Shown here one piece after another: positions 35,341-43,712 of a stretch of 64,000 nucleotides of DNA (position 1 is the stretch's first letter; the number at the start of each line of letters is the position of its first letter). Made by a program: the position numbers and the translations under genes. Source of the DNA: Mycolicibacterium celeriflavum (GTDB lineage: Bacteria; Actinomycetota; Actinomycetes; Mycobacteriales; Mycobacteriaceae); assembly GCF_010731795.1 (NCBI RefSeq), contig NZ_AP022591.1:4898001-4962000 (forward strand), in the 5' to 3' direction. The notes under the pieces were generated by a model. That model worked only from the letters and a program-made list of their open reading frames with translations, did not search any database and was not told where the DNA came from.

Positions 35341-36482
35341 TGGCACTCCAAATCCTCCCTGATGCAGCCGATTTGCGAAGGGGCCGCCGCGAACGCGCGC
35401 TGGCCCAGATGGCGGACCGCGACATCGACATCCTGGTGTTGGGCCGCCAGGCCAACGTCCGATACGTGACCGGCGCCCCGCAACTCTGGGTCGCGGGCAC
35501 CCGCCCCTTCGGGCCGATCTGCGAGGTCGTGCGGTCGACCGGAGAGATCCACCTCAACAGCACCTGGGACGAGGGCATCCCCGACGAGATCCCGCACGAC
35601 CACCTCTACGGGTTGGCGTGGAACCCGATGACGCTCGTCGACGTGCTCAAGGTGCTGCCCGGCGCCGCCACCGTGAAACGAGTCGGAACCGACTCGCTGA
35701 CACCGACGTTCGCCCAACTTCTGCCGATGGCTTTCCCGAACGCCGAACTGGTCGACGCCGAACCCGCGCTGCGGGCGGCTCGCCGGATCAAAACGGCCGA
35801 CGAGATCGCGGTGTTGCGCGGTGCGCTGGGAGTGGCCGAGGCGGCGCTCGAGGCGGCCCGCGCGGAGTTGACATCCGGTGTCACCGAGCAGACGTTGACC
35901 GGGGCGCTGATGGAGGCGATGGCCGCCGGCGGCGTCACCACGCCCGCCACCCAGGACGGTGCGTGGGCGACCAGCAAGGAGCATCCGTGGCGGCGCGCCC
36001 GCGGCGACGGCCGCATCGAGAACGGCGACCTGGTCGCGTTCTCCGCTGGGGCGTTGGCCGACGGCTATGTCGGCGAGGTCGGCCGCACCTGGCCGGCCGG
36101 TGACGTCGACGAAGCAGCGGTGCCGGCACTCTACGACCGCTGGAACAGGCTGTGGGACAGGCTGGTAGCGGCCTGCCGCCCGGGTTATCCGGCGAGCGAC
36201 CTGCTCGCTGCGTACGAGGCGGCGGGCGAGCCGCTGCCCGCCATGCCCGTCGCCCACGGCCTCGGCCTCGGCTACGATTCACCGGTCGTCACGCCCGCGC
36301 TGCGGGCGACCGTGGCCGAGGAGGTGCTCGAACCCGGCATGGTGCTCGCGGTCACCGGCTACGTCTGGCAGCAGGGCGTCGGGGCGGTCTTCGGTCGCGA
36401 GGCCGTCCACATCACCGCCGACGGGACAGAGGTGCTGACCTCCAGCCCGTTCTGGAGTGGCGCGGGCGTCGGAATCGGTTGA
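35340..36482 (+). CDS. Second M24-fold protein with degenerate metal site
   Basis: 380-residue paralog of the preceding protein, encoded directly after it (TGATG overlap). At the aligned metal positions Asp becomes Ser (VAFSAG), Asp becomes Glu (YVGEVG) and Glu becomes Thr (LAVTGYVW). His (VAHGLG) and the last Glu (GREAV) remain. It is therefore unlikely to bind two metals normally. A non-catalytic partner in a heterodimer with the first M24 protein is the simplest reading; a changed activity is possible. Confidence 0.8.
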   Translation: MALQILPDAADLRRGRRERALAQMADRDIDILVLGRQANVRYVTGAPQLWVAGTRPFGPICEVVRSTGEIHLNSTWDEGIPDEIPHDHLYGLAWNPMTLVDVLKVLPGAATVKRVGTDSLTPTFAQLLPMAFPNAELVDAEPALRAARRIKTADEIAVLRGALGVAEAALEAARAELTSGVTEQTLTGALMEAMAAGGVTTPATQDGAWATSKEHPWRRARGDGRIENGDLVAFSAGALADGYVGEVGRTWPAGDVDEAAVPALYDRWNRLWDRLVAACRPGYPASDLLAAYEAAGEPLPAMPVAHGLGLGYDSPVVTPALRATVAEEVLEPGMVLAVTGYVWQQGVGAVFGREAVHITADGTEVLTSSPFWSGAGVGIG

Positions 36483-36502
36483 GGGCACGCATGACTTCTC
36501 CT

Positions 36503-36564
36503 CGCGAGCGACCGTGTCTGCACACGACACGCCGTCAATGGGCAACATTTTGTGGTCGCTCGCG
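36503..36564 (+). repeat. Palindromic intergenic element, copy B
   Basis: Bounded by CGCGAGCGACC (36503-36513) and its perfect reverse complement (36554-36564). Inside is the core TGCACACGACACGCCG shared with copies A, C and D. The arms differ from the other copies (GAGCGACC instead of GAGCGTGC), yet both arms changed together. It lies between the second M24 gene and the crotonase gene and may affect read-through. Confidence 0.75.
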
Positions 36565-36578
36565 GTGAAAGGATCACC

Positions 36579-37520
36579 GTGAAAGACCCGCCCGCGCCAG
36601 AGGAAATCGTTCTCTACGAGAAGGACCCGTCGACCAAGATCGCGACGATCACGTTCAACCGGCCCGAGTACTTGAACGCACCCACGTCGGCGGCCCGGCT
36701 CCGATACGCCGACCTGTTGCGCGGCGCCACCGTCGACGACGATGTGAAGGTCGTCGTGATTCGGGGTGTCGGGGAGAACCTCGGCAGCGGTGCCGATCTG
36801 CCGGACTTCATGGCGGGCGATGACGAGGCACGGCTGGACGAGCTGCGGATCGACGATCCGAATGTCACGTATCCGCCGCAAGGGTCGTTCCGGCACGGCG
36901 CGACGATGGGACAGTGGTATGCCAACGTCGCCGCCGGCAACCGGGCGCTGCAGGAACTCAAGAAGATCAGCATCGTCGAGGCGAAGGGCTACTGCTACGG
37001 CTGGCACTTCTACCAGTGCGCCGATGCGGACCTGGTGATCTCCAGCGACGACGCGCTGTTCGGCCATCCGTCGTTTCGGTACTTCGGGTGGGGCCCGCGG
37101 ATGTGGACATGGGTGATGACGATGGGGCTGCGGCCGTTTCAGGAGATGGTGTTCACCGGTCGGCCGTTCACCGCCGACGAGATGTTCGCCTGCAACTTCC
37201 TCAACAAGGTGGTGCCACGGGGTCAGCTCGAAGCCGAAGTGGCCAAGTACGCGCATGCATGCGCTCGAAACCGCCCGGTGGACAGCGTCTTTCAACAGAA
37301 GATGTTCTTCGAGGTGGTCAAGCAGTTCCAAGGCGAATATCTGGGCAGCCTGTTGTCGGCGATGTTCGAGTCGATGGGCGGCTTCGCACGACCCGACGGT
37401 GAGGACTTCATGCTGGGGGATGCGATCGATGCGGGTCTCGCCGACGCCGTCAACGACAACGACGACAAATTCCCGCCGGAGTTCCGGTTGAGCAAGTCGA
37501 ACCGTAGGAAGAAGGATTAG
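36579..37520 (+). CDS. Crotonase-fold protein lacking classical glutamates
   Basis: 313-residue enoyl-CoA hydratase/isomerase-family protein with a 20-25 residue N-terminal extension. ITFNRPEYLNAP and GSGADLPDF show the CoA and oxyanion regions. The positions of the two catalytic Glu residues hold other residues (GYCYGWHFY and FGHPSFRYFG). The GTG at 36579 after GAAAGGA is the best start and lies just beyond repeat element B. The stop overlaps the GTG of the fused CoA-transferase, so substrates are probably shared. Confidence 0.82.
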   Translation: MKDPPAPEEIVLYEKDPSTKIATITFNRPEYLNAPTSAARLRYADLLRGATVDDDVKVVVIRGVGENLGSGADLPDFMAGDDEARLDELRIDDPNVTYPPQGSFRHGATMGQWYANVAAGNRALQELKKISIVEAKGYCYGWHFYQCADADLVISSDDALFGHPSFRYFGWGPRMWTWVMTMGLRPFQEMVFTGRPFTADEMFACNFLNKVVPRGQLEAEVAKYAHACARNRPVDSVFQQKMFFEVVKQFQGEYLGSLLSAMFESMGGFARPDGEDFMLGDAIDAGLADAVNDNDDKFPPEFRLSKSNRRKKD

Positions 37521-39934
37521 TGCCTGCGCTGGACGAGTACACCGTCGTTGACCTCTCAAGCGGGATCGCGGGTGCGTATTGCACGAAGCTGCTCGCCGAC
37601 GGTGGCGCCACGGTGATCAAAGTCGAGTCGCCGGCCGGTGATCCGCTGCGGACCTGGTCGGCTTCGGGTGCGGAGATCGAATCCGGCAGCGACGGCGCGC
37701 TGTTCAACTTCCTGTCCTGCTCCAAGTACAGCGTCGTGGTCGACCCTGCGAGCGCCGACGACGTGGGCTTGCTCCGTGGGCTGCTGCGGTCTGCGGACGC
37801 GGTGGTGTGGTCGCGCGGATCGACGGTCGCCGCGCTCCGCGAATTCGGGCCGGCCGCAATCGCAGACGCGTACAGCAGCCTGACCGTCACCGCGATCACC
37901 CCCTTCGGTCTCGATGGGCCGTGGGCCGACAAGCCCGCCACCGAGTTCACGGTGCAGGCGTGGTCGGGTGGGGTGATCGGGCTGGGCCGCGGTGCGCAAG
38001 ACCGCGCGCCGCTGTTCGTGGCGGGACAGATCGGGGAGTGGCTGACCGGCGCGTTCGCGGCTGCAGGCACCATGGCGACAGCGTCGGGGTTGGTGGACGT
38101 CTCGATGCTGGAAACCGAAATCCTCAGCCTGACCTACTATTCGGTGTCCTTTCATGACGCACTTGGGCGACCGTTTCGCGACCGTCGCCGCCTGACGATC
38201 CCCGGTGTGGCGTCGGCGGCCGACGGGCTGGTGGCATTGGGCTGCGGCACCGCGCAACAGTGGTTCGACCTGTGCGCAATGGTCGGCCATGACGAATGGA
38301 TCGACGAACAGGCCGACCTGTCCATCACCGAACAGGCCAACATCCACGCCGAGCAGATCTACGAGTGGGTGCGCGACAACCGCGTCGAGGACATCCTCGA
38401 CCTGTCCAGTGCGTTCCGGATCCCGAACGCGCCGGTCGGAAACGGCGCCAACGTCACATCCTTCGACCACTTCGTCGAGCGGGGCGCTTTCGTCACCAAC
38501 CCCCGCGACGGCTTCACACAGCCGGGCGCGCCGTACCGCACCAGCCCGTCGCTGCTGCGCCCGCCGCGGCCCGCGCCCGGGCTCGGCGAGCAAACCGAGG
38601 AGTACCGCTCGCGAACGGTACGCCAGGGTCGCGATTCTTCAGAGATCACGACCCTTGCTGCAGTTTCGCGAACGCCGTTCGACGGGCTGCGGGTGCTCGA
38701 CTTGACGAGCTTCTGGGCGGGGCCGTCGTGCACCCATGCGCTGGCGCTGCTGGGCGCCGAGGTGATCCACGTCGAGTCCACCGCACGGCCCGACGGCACC
38801 CGGCTGATCGCCGGTGTGCCGACCACCGAGGAGCAGTGGTGGGAGCGTTCGCCGATCTTCTCGGGTTTGAACACGAACAAGAAGAGTGTCACGCTCGACA
38901 TCCGCTCAGACCGCGGCGTGGAACTGCTTCGTGAGTTGGTCAAGACATCTGACGTCATCGTCGAGAACTACACACCTCGGGTACTCGACCAGATCGGCCT
39001 CGACTTCGACGCGGTGCACCGGTTGCGTCCCGATGCGATCATGATGCGCATGCCGGGTTTCGGGCTCGACGGTCCGTGGCGCGACAAGCCCGCCTTCGCC
39101 TACGTGATCGAAGACTGCTCCGGAATAACCTGGCTGACCGGACATCCCGACCAGAACCCGGTCGAACCGTATTCCGTCGGCGACCCGAACGCCGGTGTGC
39201 ACGGCCTCAACGCGTTGCTGCTCGCGCTGGCGCACCGGCGGCGAACGGGCCAGGGTGTGCGGATCGAAGCGGCCATGGTCGACGCCGCACTCAACGTCGC
39301 GGCCGAGCAGGTCGTCGAGTACTCGGCATACGGCAACCTGATGCAGCGGCAGGGCAACCGTGGACCGACCGCGGCGCCGCAGAACCTGTATCGCACCGGC
39401 GAACTCGACGAGTTCGGCCGACCCGACGACTGGGTGGCGATCGCGGTTGCCACCGACGAACAGTGGGCCGCGCTGGTCACCGCCCTGGGCCACCCGGCAT
39501 GGGCGACCGACGAGCTCACCACCGTCGACGGCCGCCGCCACCACCACGACGCGATCGACGACCACCTCAGCCAGTGGTGCGCCACCCGAACCGGCGACCA
39601 GATCGTCGAAACACTGTGGGAGGCGGGAGTACCGGTGGCCAAGGTTATGCAACCGCACCGCGTCGGCGAACTGCCGCAAGTGGTGCACCGCGGCTTCTAC
39701 GAGCACGTCGAGCATCCCGTCAACCCCGCGGCCCGGCACAGCACGCTGCCCATGCGCTTCTCCGGCGCACGGCAGGGCCTTCACCGAAGCCCGGCACCGC
39801 TGCTCGGACAGCACAACCGCGAAGTGCTCACCGCGCTGGGGCTCTCCGATGATGAGATCACCGATCTCGAGCAACAGGGGGTCATCGGAAACGCGCCGGA
39901 AGGGCTCGCGATCCGCACCACCAAGACCGGATGA
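37520..39934 (+). CDS. Tandem-domain (fused) CaiB/BaiF CoA-transferase
   Basis: 804-residue protein made of two complete class III CoA-transferase domains (about 1-375 and 387-804). Domain 2 has the catalytic Asp in VGDPNAG, and SFWAGPSCTHALALLGAEVI at its start. Domain 1 begins with DLSSGIAGAYCTKLLADGG, but the equivalent of the catalytic Asp reads Glu (GQIGEWLTG). Class III transferases are interlocked dimers, so the fusion could be a self-contained pseudo-dimer with one active site. GTG start overlaps the crotonase stop (TAGTG). Confidence 0.88.
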   Translation: MPALDEYTVVDLSSGIAGAYCTKLLADGGATVIKVESPAGDPLRTWSASGAEIESGSDGALFNFLSCSKYSVVVDPASADDVGLLRGLLRSADAVVWSRGSTVAALREFGPAAIADAYSSLTVTAITPFGLDGPWADKPATEFTVQAWSGGVIGLGRGAQDRAPLFVAGQIGEWLTGAFAAAGTMATASGLVDVSMLETEILSLTYYSVSFHDALGRPFRDRRRLTIPGVASAADGLVALGCGTAQQWFDLCAMVGHDEWIDEQADLSITEQANIHAEQIYEWVRDNRVEDILDLSSAFRIPNAPVGNGANVTSFDHFVERGAFVTNPRDGFTQPGAPYRTSPSLLRPPRPAPGLGEQTEEYRSRTVRQGRDSSEITTLAAVSRTPFDGLRVLDLTSFWAGPSCTHALALLGAEVIHVESTARPDGTRLIAGVPTTEEQWWERSPIFSGLNTNKKSVTLDIRSDRGVELLRELVKTSDVIVENYTPRVLDQIGLDFDAVHRLRPDAIMMRMPGFGLDGPWRDKPAFAYVIEDCSGITWLTGHPDQNPVEPYSVGDPNAGVHGLNALLLALAHRRRTGQGVRIEAAMVDAALNVAAEQVVEYSAYGNLMQRQGNRGPTAAPQNLYRTGELDEFGRPDDWVAIAVATDEQWAALVTALGHPAWATDELTTVDGRRHHHDAIDDHLSQWCATRTGDQIVETLWEAGVPVAKVMQPHRVGELPQVVHRGFYEHVEHPVNPAARHSTLPMRFSGARQGLHRSPAPLLGQHNREVLTALGLSDDEITDLEQQGVIGNAPEGLAIRTTKTG

Positions 39935-39967
39935 CGGCCGCATGGATGACCGTGACGTCGTGCTACG

Positions 39968-40023
39968 GCCGAGATTGCAGCCACGGCTGTCCGTCAGCGA
40001 ACGACCCTCACTGCAATCTCGGC
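39968..40023. repeat. 13-bp inverted repeat with a 30-base loop
   Basis: GCCGAGATTGCAG (39968-39980) pairs perfectly with 40011-40023. It lies between the fused CoA-transferase and the next SDR gene on the same strand. It could act as a terminator-like or REP-type element; there is no T-run. Confidence 0.6.
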
Positions 40024-40056
40024 GCTAGGCGCGTCGCGAGTCGCTAACCTCGACCG

Positions 40057-40869
40057 ATGGCCATCAACCCCTCAGACATCCTGCTGACCGGACGAGTCGC
40101 GGTGGTCACGGGCGGTGGCGCGGGCATCGGCAGGGGAGTCGCCGAAGGGTTGGCGGCGTTCGGCGCGTCGGTCGCGATCTGGGAGCGCGACGCCGAGGCT
40201 TGCGCGGGGGCCGCCGAACGTCTTGGCGCACTGGGCATCGTCACCGACGTCCGGGACAGCGGCCAGGTCGACGCGGCACTCGAGCGCACCGTCTCCGAAC
40301 TCGGCGAGGTGTCCATCCTGGTCAACAACGCCGGCGGCGTGTTCTTCTCCCCGCTACTCGACACCACCGAGAACGGCTGGGATGCGCTGTACAAAGCCAA
40401 CCTGCGCCATGTGCTGCTGTGCACCCAGCGGGTCGCGCGGCGGCTGGTCGAGGGGGGACGGCCCGGCAGCGTGATCAACGTGACGTCAATCGAAGGTGTC
40501 CGGGCCGCACCGGGTTACGCCGCCTACGCGGCCGCCAAGGCGGGCGTCATCAACTACACCCAGACCGCGGCGTTCGAACTCTCGCCGCACCGCGTCCGCG
40601 TCAACGCGATCGCCCCGGACCTCACGCTGACCGAGGGACTGATGCAGATCTCGGGCGGCACGCTTCGGCCCGATGTCGCACCGGGCATACCGATGGGCCG
40701 ACCGGGACACGTCGACGAGATCGCTTCCACGGCAGTCTTTCTCGCTTCCGATATGGCCGGCTACATCACCGGGCAGACCATCCACGTCGACGGCGGCACG
40801 CACGCGGCGGGCGGCTGGTACCACCACCCGCAGACCGGCAGCCCGACGCTGGGTCCTCCGGCTCAGTGA
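40057..40869 (+). CDS. Short-chain dehydrogenase/reductase
   Basis: 270-residue FabG-like SDR with GGGAGIG near residues 19-25, NNAGG, NVTSIEG and YAAAK. A tail of about 25 residues rich in His, Gly and Pro follows the usual VDGGTH ending. It is the last plus-strand gene of the long catabolic run, separated from the CoA-transferase by 122 bases that contain a hairpin, and overlaps the convergent SDR by 7 bases. Confidence 0.85.
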   Translation: MAINPSDILLTGRVAVVTGGGAGIGRGVAEGLAAFGASVAIWERDAEACAGAAERLGALGIVTDVRDSGQVDAALERTVSELGEVSILVNNAGGVFFSPLLDTTENGWDALYKANLRHVLLCTQRVARRLVEGGRPGSVINVTSIEGVRAAPGYAAYAAAKAGVINYTQTAAFELSPHRVRVNAIAPDLTLTEGLMQISGGTLRPDVAPGIPMGRPGHVDEIASTAVFLASDMAGYITGQTIHVDGGTHAAGGWYHHPQTGSPTLGPPAQ

Positions 40870-41705
40870 GCCCAGCCGTCGGCGGACTGGTCGTCGAAGG
40901 TGCGGTCGATGCGCTCGAACCGGCGACGGATCGAGCCGCGGGCCGCGCTGTGCGGCAATACATACAGCCGGTTGGCCTGGATCGCGTCGGCGGTCAGCCG
41001 GGCCACCTCGTCGACGTCGAGCACCGAGTCGTCGCCGGGATCCGACGCCAACTGCTGCACGGTCTCGGCGGCCGACGGGGTGGCCGGGCCGTAGTCCTGG
41101 CTGCGGACGCGTTCGGTGTTGGCGAGCAGGTCGGTGTCGACGATCATCGGGCACAGCACCGTCACGCCGATACCGTTCCCGCGCGCCTCGCGGGACAACG
41201 TTTCGGCGAGCGCCACGACACCGTATTTGGCCACGCAATACGGCCCCAGGCCGACGTTCGGAATCAACCCGGCGAACGACGACGTGAACGCGATGTGGCT
41301 GTCGGCTTCCTGCGCGATCAGCCGCGGCAGAAACGCCTCGACGCCGTGGATCGGACCCCACAGATCGACGTCGATGACGAAGCGCCAGTCGTCGTGGCTG
41401 GTGTCGGCGATCGGCCCGGCGTATGCGATACCGGCGTTGTTGAACACCAGGTGGACGTCGCCGAACACGGCGAAGGCCTCATCGGCCAATCGGTTGACGT
41501 CATCGAGCTTTCGCACATCGCAGACCACGCCGTGCGCATCGACGCCGTCGGCGCGTAGGCCCGCGACGGCGTGGTCGAGCGCCGCCGAATCGATGTCGCC
41601 GAGCATGATGCGGGCGCCGCGCCTGGCGAATTCTCTTGCGGCGGCGAACCCGATACCGCTCGCGCCGCCGGTGATGACCGCCGAACGTCCGTTGAACTTC
41701 TCCAC
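40863..41705 (-). CDS. Short-chain dehydrogenase/reductase
   Basis: 280-residue SDR with TGGASGIG near residue 12, NNAGIAYAG, SSFAG and YCVAK. The long C-terminal region with SIRRRFERIDRTFDDQ is typical of a mycobacterial SDR group often found near lipid genes. It lies 18 bases after the epimerase gene on the same strand, so the two are probably one operon. The substrate is not predictable. Confidence 0.84.
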   Translation of the reverse strand: MEKFNGRSAVITGGASGIGFAAAREFARRGARIMLGDIDSAALDHAVAGLRADGVDAHGVVCDVRKLDDVNRLADEAFAVFGDVHLVFNNAGIAYAGPIADTSHDDWRFVIDVDLWGPIHGVEAFLPRLIAQEADSHIAFTSSFAGLIPNVGLGPYCVAKYGVVALAETLSREARGNGIGVTVLCPMIVDTDLLANTERVRSQDYGPATPSAAETVQQLASDPGDDSVLDVDEVARLTADAIQANRLYVLPHSAARGSIRRRFERIDRTFDDQSADGWAH

Positions 41706-41723
41706 CCGGCGAACACTAGGCCG

Positions 41724-42809
41724 TCAGGACAACTCGCGGGGCTGATCCCACGCGGGGTCGCCCAACCGGGCGCGGATCGCGCCCCACGGATCCGCGTACT
41801 GCCCGGGCGCCTTCCAGTACGCGCCGCGACGTTCGAGGATCGCGCGCAGCAGCGGTGCGAGCGGGGTGAGCAACCGCATCACGTGGCGGGTCCAGCCCGC
41901 GTTGGCCGCCGCCTCGGCCTGCATGTCCGGCCACGAATAGTGCTGGAACTGCAAGGCCTCCTGCGCGCGGGTGGTGTCCATCCAATCGGTGACGAACCAG
42001 GCGTCGTCACGGTTCGGGTCGCCGGGCCTGCCGGGCGGCAGCACGCCCGCCAGGCCGCGCGCCGCAGCGAGCGCCACGCCGACTTCGCTCTGCCGGATCC
42101 GGTGCGAGTCGTCGCCGGCGATCAGCAGGATTTCCCCGAGGACGTCGGCGGTGGTGGCGGCGGCGAAGGCCCACGCGACATCGCGGACGTCGACGCTGTG
42201 CAATCGACCGTCGGTGGGCAGCAGGCTCTCGAAATACAGGGCGTCGGAGCTCAGCGCCATCGCTTTCGGATCGGTGCTCAGCACGCCACCGAGTCGCAAC
42301 ACCACCCACGGCAGCGTCGAGGAGCGGACGATCGCTTCGGCCTCCGCCTTGGTTCCGCTGTACAGGTCGCACGGGCGCATCGGGTCGTCGGCCCGCAGCG
42401 GTGCCTCGGCGGTGTGCGGATTGCGTGCACCGAAGACCGCGTTGCTCGACGCCTGGATGAAGCGTGGGGGCGTCGGCTGTTGTTCGGCGATGCGCACCAG
42501 TGTCGCGGTGGCGTCGACGTTGACGCGTCGCGCGAGTTTCGGGTTCTTGTAGATGGGCGGCGGGATCACCGCGGCGAGGTGGATGATCACCTCGGGGGCG
42601 ACGTCGGCGATCAGGCGCTGCACCTGATCCTCGTCGGTCAGGTCGGCCCACCGAACGGAGACACCGCCGGGAAGCGTCGACTGCGCTTTACGGTTGGCGG
42701 CGGTGTCCAAGTCGGCCACGACCACGGAGCGGCCGAGTTCGGCCAACCTGCGTACGGTCGCCGAACCCACCAGACCGAAGCCGCCGGTCACCAGTACCGT
42801 TCCCGCCAT
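41724..42809 (-). CDS. NAD-dependent epimerase/dehydratase (extended SDR)
   Basis: 361-residue extended SDR with the TGGFGLVG nucleotide motif near residues 8-15, the SSNAVFG serine and YSGTK as catalytic pair. Related proteins are nucleotide-sugar epimerases or 3beta-hydroxysteroid-dehydrogenase-like enzymes. The ATG at 42809 after TAGGAG was chosen; the longer start at 42836 would run into the promoter motif. Divergent from the acyltransferase at 42902, with a half-operator between them. Confidence 0.85.
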   Translation of the reverse strand: MAGTVLVTGGFGLVGSATVRRLAELGRSVVVADLDTAANRKAQSTLPGGVSVRWADLTDEDQVQRLIADVAPEVIIHLAAVIPPPIYKNPKLARRVNVDATATLVRIAEQQPTPPRFIQASSNAVFGARNPHTAEAPLRADDPMRPCDLYSGTKAEAEAIVRSSTLPWVVLRLGGVLSTDPKAMALSSDALYFESLLPTDGRLHSVDVRDVAWAFAAATTADVLGEILLIAGDDSHRIRQSEVGVALAAARGLAGVLPPGRPGDPNRDDAWFVTDWMDTTRAQEALQFQHYSWPDMQAEAAANAGWTRHVMRLLTPLAPLLRAILERRGAYWKAPGQYADPWGAIRARLGDPAWDQPRELS

Positions 42810-42824
42810 TAACACTCCTAGCTG

Positions 42825-42853
42825 CGGATATGGCATTCTCTTTTTGTGAGAGT
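42825..42853. promoter_or_regulatory. Degenerate operator with ATTCTC and GTGAGAG half-sites
   Basis: ATTCTC at 42835-42840 is preceded by CGG and TGGC in nearly the same arrangement as the mutase promoter repeat (1491-1520), then a T-run and GTGAGAG. It sits between the divergent epimerase and acyltransferase genes and may be a weak member of the same operator family. Confidence 0.45.
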
Positions 42854-42901
42854 AGCAAAACCGGTGGACATCGGGGGCGTCGCGGGTATGACAGGTGCGC
42901 G

Positions 42902-43708
42902 ATGAGTAGCAACGGGGCGGGCAAGTCAGAGGTCGCGAAGTGGGATCCCGGGTTCACCCGGGGTGTCGTCAACGCGGTCGGCCCCCTGATCAAGCGGTAC
43001 TTCCGCGCAGAGGTGCGCGACCTTGACCGCCTCCCGTCGACGGGCGGGGCCCTACTGGTGTCCAACCATTCCGGTGGGATGTTCACCCCCGACGTGTTGA
43101 TCTTCGCGCCGGAGTTCTACAAGAAGTTCGGCTTCGACCGGCCGGTCTACACGCTCGCCCACTACGGCGTGTTCATCGCCAACATCGGCGACTGGCTGCG
43201 CCGCGCCGGGGTCATCGAGGCGACTCGCGAGAACGCCGCCAAAGCGTTGCGCGACGGCGCGATCGTGCTGGTCTTCCCAGGTGGCGACTACGATTCGTAC
43301 CGGCCCACGTTCACCGAGAACGTGATCGACTTCAACGGCCGAACGGGTTACGTCAGGACCGCGGTGGAGAGTGGCGTGCCGATCGTGCCGATGGTGTCGA
43401 TCGGCGGTCAGGAAACCCAATTGTTCCTGGCGCGTGGCGATTCGATCGCCCGCCGCCTCGGCTTGACCAAGGCGCGGATGGAGATCCTGCCACTGTCGAT
43501 CGGGTTCCCGTTCGGTCTGTCGGCGATCTTTCCGCCCAATCTGCCGCTACCCGCCAAGATCGTCACGCGTGTCCTGGAACCCATCGACGTCGTAGCCGAA
43601 TTCGGCGAAGACCCGGACGCGGAGATGGTCGACCTTCACGTCCGCGCGGTGATGCAGGAGGCGCTCGACGAGCTTGCCCGCCAACGCCGCTTTCCTGTGC
43701 TTGGCTGA
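42902..43708 (+). CDS. PlsC-like lipid acyltransferase (Rv1428c-like)
   Basis: 268-residue acyltransferase-fold protein. VSNHSGGMFTPD is the active-site His region, wider than the standard HX4D, and LVFPGGDYD matches the FPGG-type acceptor motif of DGAT-like mycobacterial proteins. It probably transfers an acyl group to a glycerolipid or wax alcohol at the membrane. It is followed 4 bases later by the FadD12-like ligase, and the wax-ester synthase lies convergent beyond. The same trio is recalled from the M. tuberculosis Rv1425-Rv1428c region. Confidence 0.8.
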   Translation: MSSNGAGKSEVAKWDPGFTRGVVNAVGPLIKRYFRAEVRDLDRLPSTGGALLVSNHSGGMFTPDVLIFAPEFYKKFGFDRPVYTLAHYGVFIANIGDWLRRAGVIEATRENAAKALRDGAIVLVFPGGDYDSYRPTFTENVIDFNGRTGYVRTAVESGVPIVPMVSIGGQETQLFLARGDSIARRLGLTKARMEILPLSIGFPFGLSAIFPPNLPLPAKIVTRVLEPIDVVAEFGEDPDAEMVDLHVRAVMQEALDELARQRRFPVLG

Positions 43709-43712
43709 ACGC

